Below are positions 12,589-32,856 of a DNA stretch of 64,000 nt, piece by piece; position 1 is the first letter of the stretch, and every line of letters begins with the position of its first letter. The stretch is from Metaphire vulgaris (taxonomy: Eukaryota > Annelida > Clitellata > Crassiclitellata > Megascolecidae), in NCBI GenBank assembly GCA_018105865.1, contig CM030841.1, positions 13,702,182 to 13,766,181 of the forward strand, given 5' to 3'. The notes under the pieces are model-generated. The model did not search any database, had not been told where the DNA came from, and worked only from the letters and a program-made list of their open reading frames with translations. The translations under genes were made by a program, and so were the position numbers.

Positions 12589-12885
12589 TCATGACCATGT
12601 TCTCTGTCCTGGGACAGGTTCAGTGCTCCATTGTTTCCATTCATCTTTGCATCTTGCTTCTTCTTTGATTTCTGCATAGGTTTTGTGATGCTGTTCACCA
12701 CCTGTTTTCATCATCCAGTCCAATAGCATTCTCCGTGGCCTCCCTTCTATCTTTCTTCCTGATATACCTCCTTCGATGTTGACAAAGGCTCTTTTTAAAC
12801 ATTGCGCATAGCATAAACTGTCCAGATACGTTCTCATTTGTCCTATGTAGGCACTATCCAATGTTAAATAAAATGACTTAAACAA
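12589..12885 (-). pseudogene. LINE ORF2 C-terminal remnant
   Basis: The minus-strand reading frame includes a GRKIEGRPRRMLLDWMM segment, the low-complexity basic motif found near the C-terminus of several non-LTR retrotransposon polyproteins. It is followed by KTYAEIKEEARCKDEWKQW. No reverse transcriptase domain is present, so this is a 3' remnant. The surrounding 12.1-12.9 kb may be its 3' UTR. Confidence 0.5.
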
Positions 12886-13318
12886 GCCTAGCGCTATTAA
12901 GCGTAGGTATTATATTAAAGCACGCCGCTAACATATTAGGCCTAAAGCAAAATCACATAAAACTTAACACATTGCATAGACCATTCTAACTTCCACTCCG
13001 TGCCAGCGGACATGTGACATGCCCGAGAAATGAAATGTCCGACGCCAGACTGAATGTAAAGTCCCCTTACGTTTCACCAGAATACCATGATCCATGCTTC
13101 AAATTGATATTTTGTCTAGATTCAGATTGCTTAATGACACAGCCGATTAAACTTACGTGTTAATTAGATTAAATATACAGTATATATACTGAGTCATCTT
13201 AAAACATATTTTCCCAAAGATGTACAGGTGTAAATTATATACAGGTATGCGTGTATCACAATCGGTTATCCAGGAAACATAGTTCTGTAACTTCTGTAGC
13301 AGTCGGTTGGTAGATTTC

Positions 13319-13486
13319 CAGTGTTTATTCTATTCACCTAGACATTGGAGGAGAGTTTTTAAAAAATTGGGGGGGGGCTACATTGGGAAGGTGATACTAC
13401 TTGCCAAAATGTCAAAAAAATTGGGGGAAAATTCAAACGGGAGGGAAGAGGGAATTCCCCCACAGATAAGGCCTAGAAGAACACTG
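13319..13486. mobile_element. Family A inverted-repeat element (CAGTGTTTATTCTA ends)
   Basis: Starts CAGTGTTTATTCTA and ends CTAGAAGAACACTG, with G-rich internal strings. Flanks GTAGATTTC and GCAGATTTC match at 8 of 9. Other copies: 14734, 24431, 27592 and 32561. It lies 253 bases beyond the stop codon of the receptor gene, on its 3' side. Confidence 0.8.
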
Positions 13487-13738
13487 GCAGATTTCAGACT
13501 AGATGTTTGGTTGTGTCTTCGTTTGAAAACCGGGTCTTTAGTAGCAGGAACATACGCGATGATGGGCCTACAATCAGACCCGCCAAGAGAAATTCTGGGG
13601 GCCCCTGTGCAGAATGGCAGTCACGGGCCCCTAGCAAGTGTGCAAACACTTTTTTACTCCTACAGGTCGCCGGGCCCCTATGCATTTCCCCCCACTTTTG
13701 GCGGGCCTGCATGCCTACGGTTATCCAGAAACTGTCTG

Positions 13739-22104
<8,366 letters not shown>

Positions 22105-22779
22105 CGTCGCTGAAACGAATACACAATACAGAGCTAAAAGTAAAGTAAAGTAAAAACGAAACCAATAAACTTTAAGACATAACCACTCTATAGACAAAAC
22201 TAGTTTAGCCGACTTTCAATGATTTCTTAGTTTAGGCTTCTGTAGGCAAACAAGACCGCGTGCAGCTGAGCAAACTATATACCAGCGTGGTCTTGGATCT
22301 GAAAGTTAAACAATTCTTCACAAAGTCTACAGGTATATTCAGTATTACCGCATCTGATTTCATGCTGCGAACGTATGCATGCGAAAATTATGGACACAAA
22401 ATTCAGTATGACGAATTTATGGCGCCTGTAAAGATTATATCATCGGACAAATTTCTTCGATTTTTTTTGGCTACTGCGTGCTTGCTCTATAGCAACTGCC
22501 TATTCTTAGGCAATCTGTCAACCGCCCTCTGTCCACCGATGTCACGAAAGCGCACGGCACACCTGAGAGTTCTCGATATAATAATTAGCATAGGCTAACA
22601 CTCACAGGCCACCGTAGCAGGCGAATATTTACCAGTCGTTTGACGCATATAGACGCAGAATTTCAACCCCCTACATAGCAACGTAACGCACAAACGCAAT
22701 CGGGCGGTGATTTTTGTTTAACTAAAATGCCGTTTTCTCCTGCTTATCCGATAGCAGAGTGGATATATTGCGTCGTTAC

Positions 22780-22880
22780 CTGTCCTATTTTTCGCTGTTG
22801 GCCGCCACGACCGTCAAACTCTGCGTCGCCTTCGTCGTCGTCGTCTTCGAAATGCGGAGGTTCGAAAACAGCATAAAGGC
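22780..22880 (-). other. Candidate 5' UTR exon of the receptor gene
   Basis: The receptor start codon lies 5 bases after an acceptor (tttcag), so a leader exon is expected upstream. On the minus strand ACAG|gtaacg at 22780/22779 is the best donor. The preceding CpG-rich block is a plausible first exon. It contains an upstream reading frame of about 29 codons that closes before the donor. The 5' end is not defined. Confidence 0.35.
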
Positions 22881-23083
22881 CTTTATCATCGCCGGGCAAG
22901 CGACGCTTTAGCTAAGCACACTACCACTTTTACTTCAGGCTTCAGAGGTAGGCCTAAAGGGCCTCAAGAGTTAGTAGGCATATAGAACTCTAGGCCGTAA
23001 CTTGGGTCTCTGATTTCAAGATTGACAACAGCCGTCGTTAGTAGGCTTAGGCCTGGCTGTGAGAGTTATTTTATAGTCTAAAT

Positions 23084-23345
23084 AAGTGGCGTAGCCAGGA
23101 TTTCTCGAAGGGACGTTTTAATTCCCAACTTCGGAAAATTCTGAAAAAGGGTTCCCATAATTCCCAACACGGAAAACGGAAAATTCCTGATAAGCAAAAA
23201 ATGTCATCAGCTATTATTTTGCTTGATTAAGGAAATCATATCCCTTGAGCGTGCACAACATATTGATCCACAATAATAAAAAAAATTGTGGTAGAACAAC
23301 CAAGGGGGTTTAACCCCCAACCCCCAACCCTTGGCTACGCCACTG
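23084..23345. mobile_element. hAT-like MITE, CAGTGGCGTAGCC family
   Basis: Starts AAGTGGCGTAGCCAGGATTT and ends CTTGGCTACGCCACTG. Target duplication GTCTAAAT / GTCTAAGT (7 of 8). Its 262 bp closely match the 257 bp of the copy at 14101. Confidence 0.88.
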
Positions 23346-24430
23346 GTCTAAGTTGTTTATAAGAATCTAAAGAGATTAAAATGGCACAAGTTTGTGCAAG
23401 TCCGTTTAGTGCCGTAATTAAGCGATGGTTGTATGCTTAGGCAGAGTCAACAACAGTCTAGGGCACTGATCAGCATAACCGCCAGCAGTTCTACATATTA
23501 AAGCCAAAAACGCCGTCATGGCAAATGGAGTCTTCAACTGGCAAAGACTGCCTGCAATCGAGCTCAGAAACCATCGATACGTTTCGAGTTTATGTTATAC
23601 GACGCAACTGAATGTCGTCAGCAATAAATGCAATATTTGAGCCGCCTTGCTGTGAGGCGAAATCAGTTTAACCATCGCTGCACGAATGCAAGTATAGATT
23701 TGCCGATTGGTTGCAATGTTAGTTTATGATGCGAACTTTTTGCCAGCAACACTTTTCGCGTCAAAATATTGTCTTTTGTACTGTAGGGCTTGGTGTGCCT
23801 TGTTTTGCTATTTCTTCTTTGAAAGCTCTATGCAAATGTAGGCCTATATTAGTATGCCACAGCTGCTAAGGTTTGCGTGTACAACAGTACAACTGTACAT
23901 GTACGTTTCTGAAACTGTCACTTTAGGTGTTCGCCGACGCCATGGTTCATTCAAATGGCTTGATATTTTTACCTCTTTGGAGATATCCTGCAGTTCATGT
24001 TGCTTTTAGTACTATCTACTTACTCACTCTTTCTTTTAACCGTAGTCCTATATTTAGCATCCTAGAGTGACTCAGCTGCTGTAGGCGCTCGTCGTCGTCT
24101 TTGACGTAATTAATGGACAACCCCTTATATTGTGTGACTGGGGTGAACGGATGTCGTTGTCTCTGCGCAAAGTTAAGTAATTGCTTCAGCACACTTGCAA
24201 AGGAACGTCATCCCACACTACGGTCAAAGACAGTGGCGTAGCGAGGATTTCGGACTAGGGAGACACGTCGACATTTTCGGGTGAATAGTCTTAGGCCTAC
24301 AAGCCTTGATGAGCAAAAAAGCAACGACTTCGAGTCAAACACTTTCACCTTTCATCCATTTTACTCGATCTCATAATACTACCTACCACCCCACCCCCCA
24401 ACTACTCAGCTGTTTTGCGCATATTCCACG

Positions 24431-24622
24431 CAGGGTTTAATCTAGGCCGTTTCCGGGGGAAATTGCCCTTTTCCCCTCCAGAAATTTCAAATTCCTCCCC
24501 GGAAATTTTGGCATACTACATCAACTAACAGCAGCCCCTAACAGAATTCCCCCGGCTTTGTCAGTTTCCCCCCGGCTTTGTCAGTCCCCCCCCCGGAGTC
24601 CAGGAGTCTAGATTAAGCACTG
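24431..24622. mobile_element. Family A-related inverted-repeat element
   Basis: CAGGGTTTAATCTAGGCC at the left, GTCTAGATTAAGCACTG at the right. Exact 8-bp flanks ATTCCACG (24423-24430, 24623-24630). Diverged from other family A members (TTTAATC instead of TTTATTC). Confidence 0.8.
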
Positions 24623-25479
24623 ATTCCACGACCGGTTCCATGCAGCCAAAATAGGGGTCCGAGCCCCGTACACCCCATCCGCCGTGGCCGCGCCAACGGC
24701 CACAGATTTGAACAGAATTTGTTTCTAGACCTGTTAAGAAGAAAATAAGAGGTCTTGAGCGCGCGTGGTAATAGGAACAGCACATGTATACAGTAGCCGA
24801 GTTCAAGGCGACGATTTTCATATCTTTGTCGTACTTTTGGCGCAGAAATTCTTAAAGACGTCCTATTTCTGCAAAATTCCTCTATACGGCGGTTGAGATT
24901 GGTTTCAAGGGGGCCAGACGCCGCGTTGTGTAGGGTATAGTAACGAAATATAAATTCTGCATTCTTGAAAGGGGAAATTTGAGATTATTAAAGAGCAAAA
25001 TTATGCGATAATCTCGAAAATTCCACAGCTAATAAAGCAGTCATGAAGGTAAACGTTGACGCCAAAACAAAGTAATAAAGTAAAACCACGGGAAACAGTC
25101 ACTGTGTGTGTGTGATCTGCAAACTTTCATGAACGATCTACCGAGTCTTGAGACGTCAGCATTACCTTTGTCCGTTCAGAACCCTTCGCTTCCTTTTCAA
25201 AGAGATTTTCACATAATTTAAAACCATGCAGATTTATACCTATACTGAGAACGAAAGGCAAACTTTTCCGCACAGTGCATAATTATATCATTGCATTTGT
25301 TAGTCACTGGTGATCGTAAACTACTCGAGTAACGCATGGTTTTGCACTTTGATTCAAAGCCAGTGCTGTACCTTAAAATTTCGCTCTGGGTGGCATCGCC
25401 ATACTTTCAGTAGTCACGCACTTCCGGCTAATATCCGCTGACAAAAATAATCTCCTTATGCTTATCTATTAAAGTAGGG

Positions 25480-25735
25480 AAAATGGAAGGAAGTAGAGGA
25501 AGAGGAAGACCACGCAAACGATGGACAGATGGATCTATGAAACAACACACATGACATTAGAAAAACTAAATGAAATAACAAAGAGTAGAGAAGAATGGAG
25601 GAAACTCATCCGCGATATCAGAAGGAGTCGATGTCGACTTGAAGGAACAAGAATGACGATGGTGAATTGCCGATGATGATGATGAAGAAGATGATGATGA
25701 TGACGACGACGACGACGACGACGATGATGATGATC
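25480..25735 (+). pseudogene. LINE 3' remnant with GAT-rich tail
   Basis: Frames across this stretch give KMEGSRGRGRPRKRWTD, then with frameshifts IRDIRRSRCRLEGTRM, a typical C-terminal signature of some non-LTR retrotransposons. A (GATGAC)-type microsatellite at 25675-25735 follows, as in LINE families that end in a simple repeat. Several frame breaks show it is dead. Confidence 0.6.
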
Positions 25736-25836
25736 GAAGTAAAATTAAATTTGATGCTACGTTTTAGTCTATTATGGTTGATATTTTCCTCAAATAAACT
25801 GTGCATTTTAGCTTAACAGTACCAGGATCACGACAA

Positions 25837-25840
<4 letters not shown>

Positions 25841-25878
<38 letters not shown>
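25841..25878. repeat. (TA)n microsatellite
   Basis: Pure TA run of about 19 units in intergenic sequence. Confidence 0.93.
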
Positions 25879-25879
<1 letters not shown>

Positions 25880-26041
25880 TCGGTGTAATGTATCGTGCAA
25901 GCGCCAATGCTTAACGATTAGTTATGGCTTGGCTCTCAACATGCACTACGTCTATTTCAATTCTAACGTCAATATTATTAACGATCTTGTTCAAAACTCA
26001 AAACACATGAAATATCTGTAATTATAATCTACAGAGAAAGG

Positions 26042-26289
26042 CAGAGGTGTCACTATAGGGTTGGCATCACCCGGTGCGGTCAAGACACAGCATCACCCCC
26101 GCTCCCACAAAAGCAAAAAAAAATACATCACGTCCTCCTGTACCAGCTCATACGTACAAATGAAATCGCTTGGCCTATCTAATTTACAACCACCAAACGT
26201 TTTGGTTGTCACCGTCTCCTTGTGATGCTGTAATTATTGGTAATTGGTGTCACCCGGTGCTGCCCGTGTCCACCGTAGCGACACCACTG
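26042..26289. mobile_element. hAT-like MITE, CAGAGGTGTC / GACACCACTG ends
   Basis: Left end CAGAGGTGTCACTATAGGG, right end CACCGTAGCGACACCACTG. Flanks GAGAAAGG and GAGAAAAG match at 7 of 8. It lies immediately 3' of the minus-strand gene ending at 26339. Confidence 0.8.
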
Positions 26290-26338
26290 GAGAAAAGAGA
26301 TACATGTATACGCATTATGTATAGGCCTACAATTGGCT

Positions 26339-26494
26339 CTATTTGATGGCGTCTACTAGTTTTTTCAGTTCCGGTCTGATTTGTATTCCGTCCAATTTCC
26401 TGAGGAGAAACGAGAAGTCGACCGTTTCGATTTCCTCCTTTTGATATTCCGCCATGTGCCTCGTGTGTTGCGTCCTATCATTACACACACACGA

Positions 26495-26528
<34 letters not shown>

Positions 26529-26544
26529 GTCGTCGTCGTCGTCG

Positions 26545-26580
<36 letters not shown>

Positions 26581-27522
26581 GTGCACTGAAAGTGTTGCTT
26601 ATAATAATCGAATGCGACATAACTTAGACTGCTTAATACACACAACGTTTGTTTAGCTTGTGGCTCCTATGGTAAAGGATCGAACAAAAACTAATTAAGT
26701 TCTTTAATATATTCGACCCTAACTTGTAATCAGATTATATGCATTTTTTTATAAAAGAAAGTCTGCTTGTTAAGAATTTCTATTAAATGCTTGCTAAATG
26801 TACTAACATTGGTTTTTCCATTATCTATTTTAGCCTACTTGTGGAAAACATTCGTAGACATGTAAAACTGCACAGAGATTCGTATAGCGGGCTTTTCACG
26901 CAGGCCTCCAAAACGCAGGCCTCCAAATGCCTTCAAAACGACTTGAACTCATAACTCATACTACAGTATTATTCATCGGGTTTTATTAAGAATTGTGCTA
27001 ACGATTTTCCTATATCATTCTTCGCCCAGTATCAGTATCCAATGCATATTGATTAGTACGTGACATACTGGGACACAGGATTATTTCTAGGATTACCAAG
27101 GTGGGGGTGCTGATATATTTTGGGGTCCCCTCTCTCCCCTTATGGCGAGCAATAGCATCTTGGATGCGTCATTATTAGGGGGTGTTGCTCTCAGATCGGT
27201 GGAGTTCTGGGTTGTGTTAGGGGGGTGTAAAATATCTCTGCTGGACACTTTTATTAGCGATGCAACCGATTTCAGAGGCGTAAGAGGGGGTCTTCGGTGC
27301 TCAGAATAGTAAAGTTAATCGGACAATAGACGAACGAAATGTATAGGATGAACCGAAACTGGGGGCATAGAAGTCTTTCCGTGACGGCAGCGGTCACGCT
27401 GAGCAGCTCTAGGTCGAATCTCGTCTCGCCGTCGATCCGAAGGACTTCGCAGACATAGAGGACGTCTTTGACGGTTAATTTATGGCATCGTCGAACAGAT
27501 CGCCCAATACTCTCAACAAATC
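26339..27522 (-). CDS. Unidentified protein, last two coding exons (5' part not found)
   Basis: Not recognised. Exons 27522-27354 and 26474-26339 join in phase 2 (TTTCG|gttcat to gatag|G) and end at a TAG stop, giving about 100 residues. The sequence reads FVESIGRSVRRCHKLTVKDV, LYVCEVLRIDGETRFDLEL, LSVTAAVTERLLCPQF, then MAEYQKEEIETVDFSFLLRK and LDGIQIRPELKKLVDAIK at the C-terminus. It looks soluble and alpha-helical, with a pattern loosely like EF-hand-type helical repeats, but no calcium-binding loop is visible. The phase agreement, open frames and ordinary amino-acid composition support a real gene. The acceptor at 26475 lacks a pyrimidine tract because a GAT repeat lies beside it. Upstream exons should lie beyond 27.5 kb; I could not find them. 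Confidence 0.6.
26494..26580. repeat. (CAT)n/(CGT)n microsatellite
   Basis: CAT units interrupted by a short GTC/CGT block, inside the intron just upstream of the last exon of the unidentified minus-strand gene. Confidence 0.93.
27076..27245. mobile_element. Inverted copy related to the element at 9428
   Basis: Begins CAGGATTATTTCTAGGATTA and ends GGTGTAAAATATCTCTG, the reverse of the 9428-9781 termini. CTGGGACA before and CTGGACAC after resemble each other, but this is not a clean duplication. Confidence 0.45.
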
Positions 27523-27591
27523 CTTCAGTTAAAAATCACACGCATTTGCACATACAGAAGATCAGAGCAATTTGTCAAAACCATCACAGGC

Positions 27592-27778
27592 CAGTGTTTA
27601 TTCTAGCCCCCTTGACATTGGGAGGATTTTGAAATGTTTGGGGGGGACAAGGTTTGAGTTTCCACACGTTTTGGGGGAAATTTCCATTCCCCAGCCAACA
27701 TCTAAAAAAATTTGGGGGGAATTTGCAAATTTGGGGGTGGGGGAAATTCCCCCCTAAGAAGGCCTAGAATAAACACTG
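27592..27778. mobile_element. Family A inverted-repeat element
   Basis: CAGTGTTTATTCTAGCCC and CCTAGAATAAACACTG ends. Exact 9-bp flanks ATCACAGGC (27583-27591, 27779-27787). One of the best preserved copies. Confidence 0.9.
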
Positions 27779-28579
27779 ATCACAGGCCCTATAGCTTTCA
27801 TCATCATTTATTAGTAGAAATATTTGGTTATAGAAATTAATAGAAATTTTATTGTTATTATCAACAGTAGTAGTAGCAGCAGCAGCAGCAGCAGTAGTAG
27901 TAGGCCTAGTAGTGCAGGGCCGGTACTAGGCGTAGGTGAAGTGGGCGGCTGCCTATGGCGGCACTTGGGGGGGTCATTTTTGACTAAAATATTTTTTTGT
28001 TTATAATTTTTGACGATTTTGCGAGTGAATTTCTGACAGTACTGCTCTGAACTTATATTTTTGCCTAAAGATTGTGCTGTGCTTATAGTGTATGAATAGA
28101 CATGGGTCTATACAGCGGCAAGTGACATGTTGCCATTTTAATAAGAGACGGCACTTAAACGAATGCAATAAAATATGCACAAGTATATTGCTGTGATGAT
28201 AATAACAATAGTGATAATAACCTATAGGGGCCTACTGTATAGTTGTGCCTTAATTGTTCGTATAATCGAACATTGTTTGTGTGGGGCGGCAACATTACTA
28301 CAGCTCGTCTACTCTTTTTAAAAAACCGTCGGACGGGCTCCGTAGCATGCATTGGTGACTGCAAGGCAATTGTAATGGAATCAGAGCAGAAAGCAACACA
28401 ACAGACAATTATGAAAGTCACAAAACTCAGGCTGTTAGGCCTAATAGAGCTTCAAGCTAGAAAGGCGAACTGCAGACTGTATAAACCCAATGTGCTATTC
28501 TCTGCTGAGTTTTGAATATGACAATGCGCTTTTGAAACGCAACGAACCAGACTCAAACAGGACCCAGTGAGACCAGATA

Positions 28580-28965
28580 GGGGCTGTCCATTAATTACGT
28601 CAACAATTTAGGGGGGAGGGGGTTTGAAAAAGTTTGACAGCTGTTGACAGGGGGAGGGGGTCAAGAGAAGTTGACGTCAACAATTTCACTTTTTACAAAT
28701 AATCAAAAACTAGGAAATTTCATGGAATACTACTCCTTATAATGGAAAAAAGCATGGCAAAAAAGGTCATACCTATCACATTTTGACACTCGACGAGCAA
28801 AAATGGGAAAAATGGTCATCATCGCAAAAATATTAACCTTGTTATTGGGACCTGTCATTGACCTGGGGGTCAAAAGTTTTTGACGTAATTATGGGAGGTG
28901 ACAGTTGTTGACAAGGGGGGTCAAAAATTGCCCAAAAATCGTTGACATAATTAATGGACAGCCCC
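28580..28965. mobile_element. MITE with GGGGCTGTCCATTAATTACG ends
   Basis: Left GGGGCTGTCCATTAATTACG, right ATAATTAATGGACAGCCCC. ATA flanks both sides (28577-28579, 28966-28968). The interior repeats TTTGACAGCTGTTGACA and related words. Same end motif as 11531-11665. No coding capacity. Confidence 0.8.
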
Positions 28966-29522
28966 ATAGGTCTGTGGGTCACAATAGTAACACACTCTTA
29001 ACAGAGAGAATGATCAGCGAGACAACGGTCGAGACCAATTCATTTAACAAGAAATTAATAAAGTTTCTGGTTTCTCAGGATATGCCACTCGTTTTTTCGT
29101 ATACCTCGATAGTTGTCACAGCCTGTTTTATCTCCCTTTTTATATTGGGCAAAAGAAGGCGCGTCTCCACTCTTCTGGTATTTTGCTTTCTTTCCAAGCC
29201 GCTTTGAATATTCGGTGTAGCCACATTTTTGTTTTGTAGACCAGTATTTTAAAACATCTAACTAACTTGTTAGTTTGGTCTCATCCAAACATAGCGAATG
29301 AATGTGTGGTGAGTGTTGAAGTTTAGCACGATTTCTAAATAAAGAACACGACAAGTCTTATAAGACCACACGCCTGTTCAAACAACGAGGTCACTGTTCG
29401 ATAGGAAAGCCGTTGTATTAGCGGTTGTTGGAGCACACTGTGAGGCTATTTTAGAGGAAAACTCTATTATGTCTATGCCCTAATTGATTTTATGCAAACC
29501 TGATGATATTGGACAGAGATTA

Positions 29523-29752
29523 CCATGGCCGCCGAGAGAAATTTCGGGCCCCGGAACAAAAAAGAAATATTGCGGGCCCTTAAGAAAAATTTATCAAGTC
29601 TCCGAAAAACCTGACAAGCAAAAAAACGTCATCAACTCTCCAAAAACAGCCTGACAAGCAAAAAAACCTTATCGTCACCGGATCTGGGCCCCCTGAAAAC
29701 TCCATGGGCCCCGGTACAATGTACCGGCTGCACCCCCCTCTCCTCAGGCCTG
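29523..29752. mobile_element. hAT-like element, GGCCGCCGAGAGAAATTT family
   Basis: Starts CCATGGCCGCCGAGAGAAAT and ends CTCCTCAGGCCTG. Flanks AGAGATTA / GGAGATTA match at 7 of 8. The interior holds two CCTGACAAGCAAAAAAAC words also seen in the 14101 element. Confidence 0.6.
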
Positions 29753-30111
29753 GAGATTAGCCTACAACAGCGGTTCATTAGTCATCTACCGTTGACTCAT
29801 ATATACTGCGTCATTCGTGCTTCCATTATAACCATTTGAAATGTGCATCTCAACATGTTTCGAGTTTTTCTCTGCCATAGTAAACCGGAGGGTTTTTTGC
29901 AGAATGGGCATGGGGTCTATAGGCCTACTGTGAGTGCATAATGTTCTGTATTGTGTTATGGTTTATTTTTGCATCGATTGCTTGCGTCAACTTCGCGTGG
30001 ACGATGCTTCTGTTGTTAGAATATGCTGGGTTTCGACTTTCGACGAGCGTGCATTTTTACGTTTCACCGAAGTCAATGGAAAAAAGGTTTCGAGTGAGAA
30101 TGACTTCACCT

Positions 30112-31389
30112 CAGTGGCGTAACCACGCCCGGGCAATTACGGGCAATGCCCGGGTTACTTTGCTTTTCTGCCCGGGTTGAAAAAATTAAAAATTATGCCT
30201 TTAATTTTTGGTTTTGCTTGATTTTGCACTGCCATGCACGTCGTTGCAATACTATTTTAATATAGTCACTACGTACGGTCTCTTCGAAACGTGTTTCACA
30301 GGCATCAGCTAGAAGTGCAGTAATTACTACAGTCATTGTGTTTGGGTGGTCTATGCATCTACGTGACATATCGAATTTCAGTTACGGTGGTAATCGCCTG
30401 TCCGTATGTATGATTTCTTTCCTCTGCATCTTCCTCTACTGAATTTGACTCTGAAACTCTATTTAAGGTGATAATTGGGGCGTACGACGTGCGGGCGTCG
30501 CAGATGCTGAAGATTTATGAGTTGGTGACTTATAGGCAGTGATTGCAGGGATAGCAGATAGCTGAAGCAGAGACACCTGAAATCTTTTTGACCTGTGCGT
30601 GCTACGAATGTGTTCGGAATAGGCTACTAAACTTAGAAGCAAAATGGCAGCTGCTTTGAGATTTGACCTTCTTCACCCGTTTCCCTGCTAAAATTCCTTG
30701 ATTGTTATTGTTATTGTTCATGACAATGGCAAAAATCAAGGGCATATACATGCAATGTACAGTGTATAATGCCATCGGAGCAAGCGGTTGTGCTTTACGA
30801 GTGGAGGTTTGTACGGTTATTACAAGTTCGCGCCAAGAATGAATTTATTGTTTTACTCACAATCTCGCGTTTAGTCGGATGTTTAAAGACATGATTTCTC
30901 GTAATGCTTTGACTTCAGGGTAGTTTCGTTTATCGGCAATTAGTTAAAGTTATATTTATCTATTAAAATTATAATTAGTCATTAACTCAGTCATTTATAA
31001 TTTAATATAATTGGATGCTTACTTGGTTATAGGCCCCCTACTTATACACTTTTCGTTATTTGATTCTGACAATTCCAAAGTTTATTTTAGCTATGTTTTA
31101 TGTCGCTTTGTTGTCCTTATGACCTGCGTATGTGAAACTTGAACTTCCTCAAAATAAACTGACCGATTGATGTATATTGTTAAGTTCCCCATGTTAATTT
31201 TTTAAAATGATTTTTTGTTGAGGTAGGCTGTCCATAATCTACGTAAAAAATGGGGAGGGTTTGAACAGTTTGACAGGTGTTGATAAGGGGAGGGGTCAAA
31301 ATTCGCCAAAAATTGTGTAGGCCTACGTAATTTACGGACACCCCTTGGTCAGCTGCCCGGGTTACATTTTGAGTCTGGTTACGCCACTG
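30112..31389. mobile_element. 1.28-kb non-autonomous hAT-like element
   Basis: CAGTGGCGTAACCACGCCCG at the left, GGTTACGCCACTG at the right. Perfect 8-bp target duplication CTTCACCT (30104-30111, 31390-31397). No transposase frame is visible in 1.28 kb. A second MITE is nested at 31223-31345. The ends are related to the 14101 and 23084 family. Confidence 0.88.
31223..31345. mobile_element. MITE nested in the 30112 element
   Basis: Starts AGGCTGTCCATAATCTACGT and ends ACGTAATTTACGGACACCCC, a diverged relative of 28580-28965, including the TTTGACAGGTGTTGA word. No clear target duplication. Confidence 0.6.
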
Positions 31390-31813
31390 CTTCACCTTCG
31401 AGACAATTTTCACTTAATGGCGATGAACGCTTTTTAAGATCGCGCAATCTGAACTTGTTGCCTTCCAGTTGTATTTAGAACACATCGCGCAGTAGTCTAT
31501 TGTTCAATGTTGTGCCATTAATGTCTAATCGATTCTAGTTTTTGCATTTTGCCCTTTCATTCCAGTTAAGTATAGAGTTCAATCAGTAAACAAATGATTT
31601 AATTTAGAGACATTTTTCTCTGGATAGCAAAATATGGTCAAGACAAATAAATAGAGCGCGCGGATTGATGGAATAAACGGACAGATAAGTTTAAGTCAAT
31701 TGCAGACCGCGTGTTATTGTTGCACGTAGGCCTACTTACGCGAAAACCTGCGTTACGCCGTCCTACTCTTTCAACAAATTCTGTCTAGAACAAGATTGGC
31801 AGAACAACGCAAC

Positions 31814-31980
31814 CAGGGTGCGATTTGTGACCTGGAGCAGTGGGGGGAGGGGGAATATGTCGATCTTGGGGGATGTAGTTGTTGGGGAAATGTAGCAGTG
31901 GGGGGATGCAGTTGTAGGGGGATGTAGCAGTTGGGCAGTGGAGGGGGAGATTCATCATTCCCCCTACAAATCGCGCCTTG
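31814..31980. mobile_element. hAT-like MITE, CAGGGTGCGATTTG ends
   Basis: CAGGGTGCGATTTGTG at the left and CTACAAATCGCGCCTTG at the right. Perfect 8-bp flanks AACGCAAC (31806-31813, 31981-31988). The interior is G-rich, with repeated GGGGGATGTAG words. Confidence 0.88.
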
Positions 31981-32560
31981 AACGCAACTACTGTACTCAG
32001 AAGCGTGCAGAGGGGGCCGTTGGGCAGTGGCCCCGGGTATCCACCAGATGGGGACATCTAAATTGTTGACTCAGCAACCTTTTTTGCTCGTCAACGCTTT
32101 TTTCAACAATAACGGTCATTTTCCAGACTTTCGTTTTGATTCTATGCAAATGACAGTTGACAGAAATTAATTGTTCATAATTCACATTACCGTTATTAAT
32201 GACTTGCTTTTATAATGCACAATGTCAGAACCAGGTTTTTCAAGGTAGTTTAGACACTATTTGAGGTAAATTGTTGCAAATGTAATAAAGACTTAGACAG
32301 TTAACTATGCCAGTTTTGCTAACTGCCCAGCATTATTTACTGTATTTTTATTTTGTGATAAGAATGTAATTGTTCAGAATGTGGTTTCAAATGAATTTTA
32401 AGGCACTACTGTATCCACATTAAAGGATGGTCCTTATGGCTACTACAGTACAATGCATGGCATCTAAAGCAACTTATGTTGTAAAATGTGGACATCTTAA
32501 AAATGGCTTGCATGATCTCATTCAAGTACTGTATTGTTTCATAATAACATCTGATTAAAC

Positions 32561-32695
32561 CAGTGGCTATTCTAGCCACCTAGACATTGGGGGGGGAGTT
32601 TAAAATTTTGAAGAGGAACAGATATTGAGGTCATACTACTTGCCAAAATATTTAAAAAATTGGGGGATTCCTTCAGAGGCCTAGAATAAACACTG
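32561..32695. mobile_element. Family A inverted-repeat element
   Basis: CAGTGGCTATTCTAGCC and CCTAGAATAAACACTG ends. Exact 8-bp flanks GATTAAAC (32553-32560, 32696-32703). Confidence 0.85.
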
Positions 32696-32856
32696 GATTA
32701 AACTAATGGTAAAGGTAGTCCCATGCTGAAACAAGTGCAGCTGATCAAGCCGATATATACGGATTATAATTTCTATGGAATTTCTATGGAATCAGTTTTG
32801 TGGATCAGAAAAAAACAATTTCTACATCAACGAATGACAAGAGAAATCGATTACCA

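Larger units (their letters stand above)
11360..13738. other. Intergenic region with repeats
   Basis: Between BSDC1 and the receptor gene lie the BSDC1 3' end, a MITE (11531-11665), a partial duplication (11843-11975), a LINE tail (12589-12885) and an inverted-repeat element (13319-13486). A second small element at about 13570-13709 has CAGACCCGCC / GGCGGGCCTG ends. I see no other gene. Confidence 0.6.
22881..26338. other. Repeat-rich intergenic region
   Basis: Between the receptor gene and the unidentified gene at 26339 I find only repeats: elements at 23084-23345, 24431-24622 and 26042-26289, a truncated CAGTGGCGTAGCGAGG end at 24234, a LINE tail near 25.5 kb and a (TA)n run at 25841-25878. 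No coding exon is supportable. Confidence 0.55.

Noticed and set aside
28905..29207. Open frame with a hydrophobic segment ending GKRRR
   Set aside because: It overlaps the right end of the MITE at 28580 and has no similarity, splice signals or second domain to support a membrane protein.
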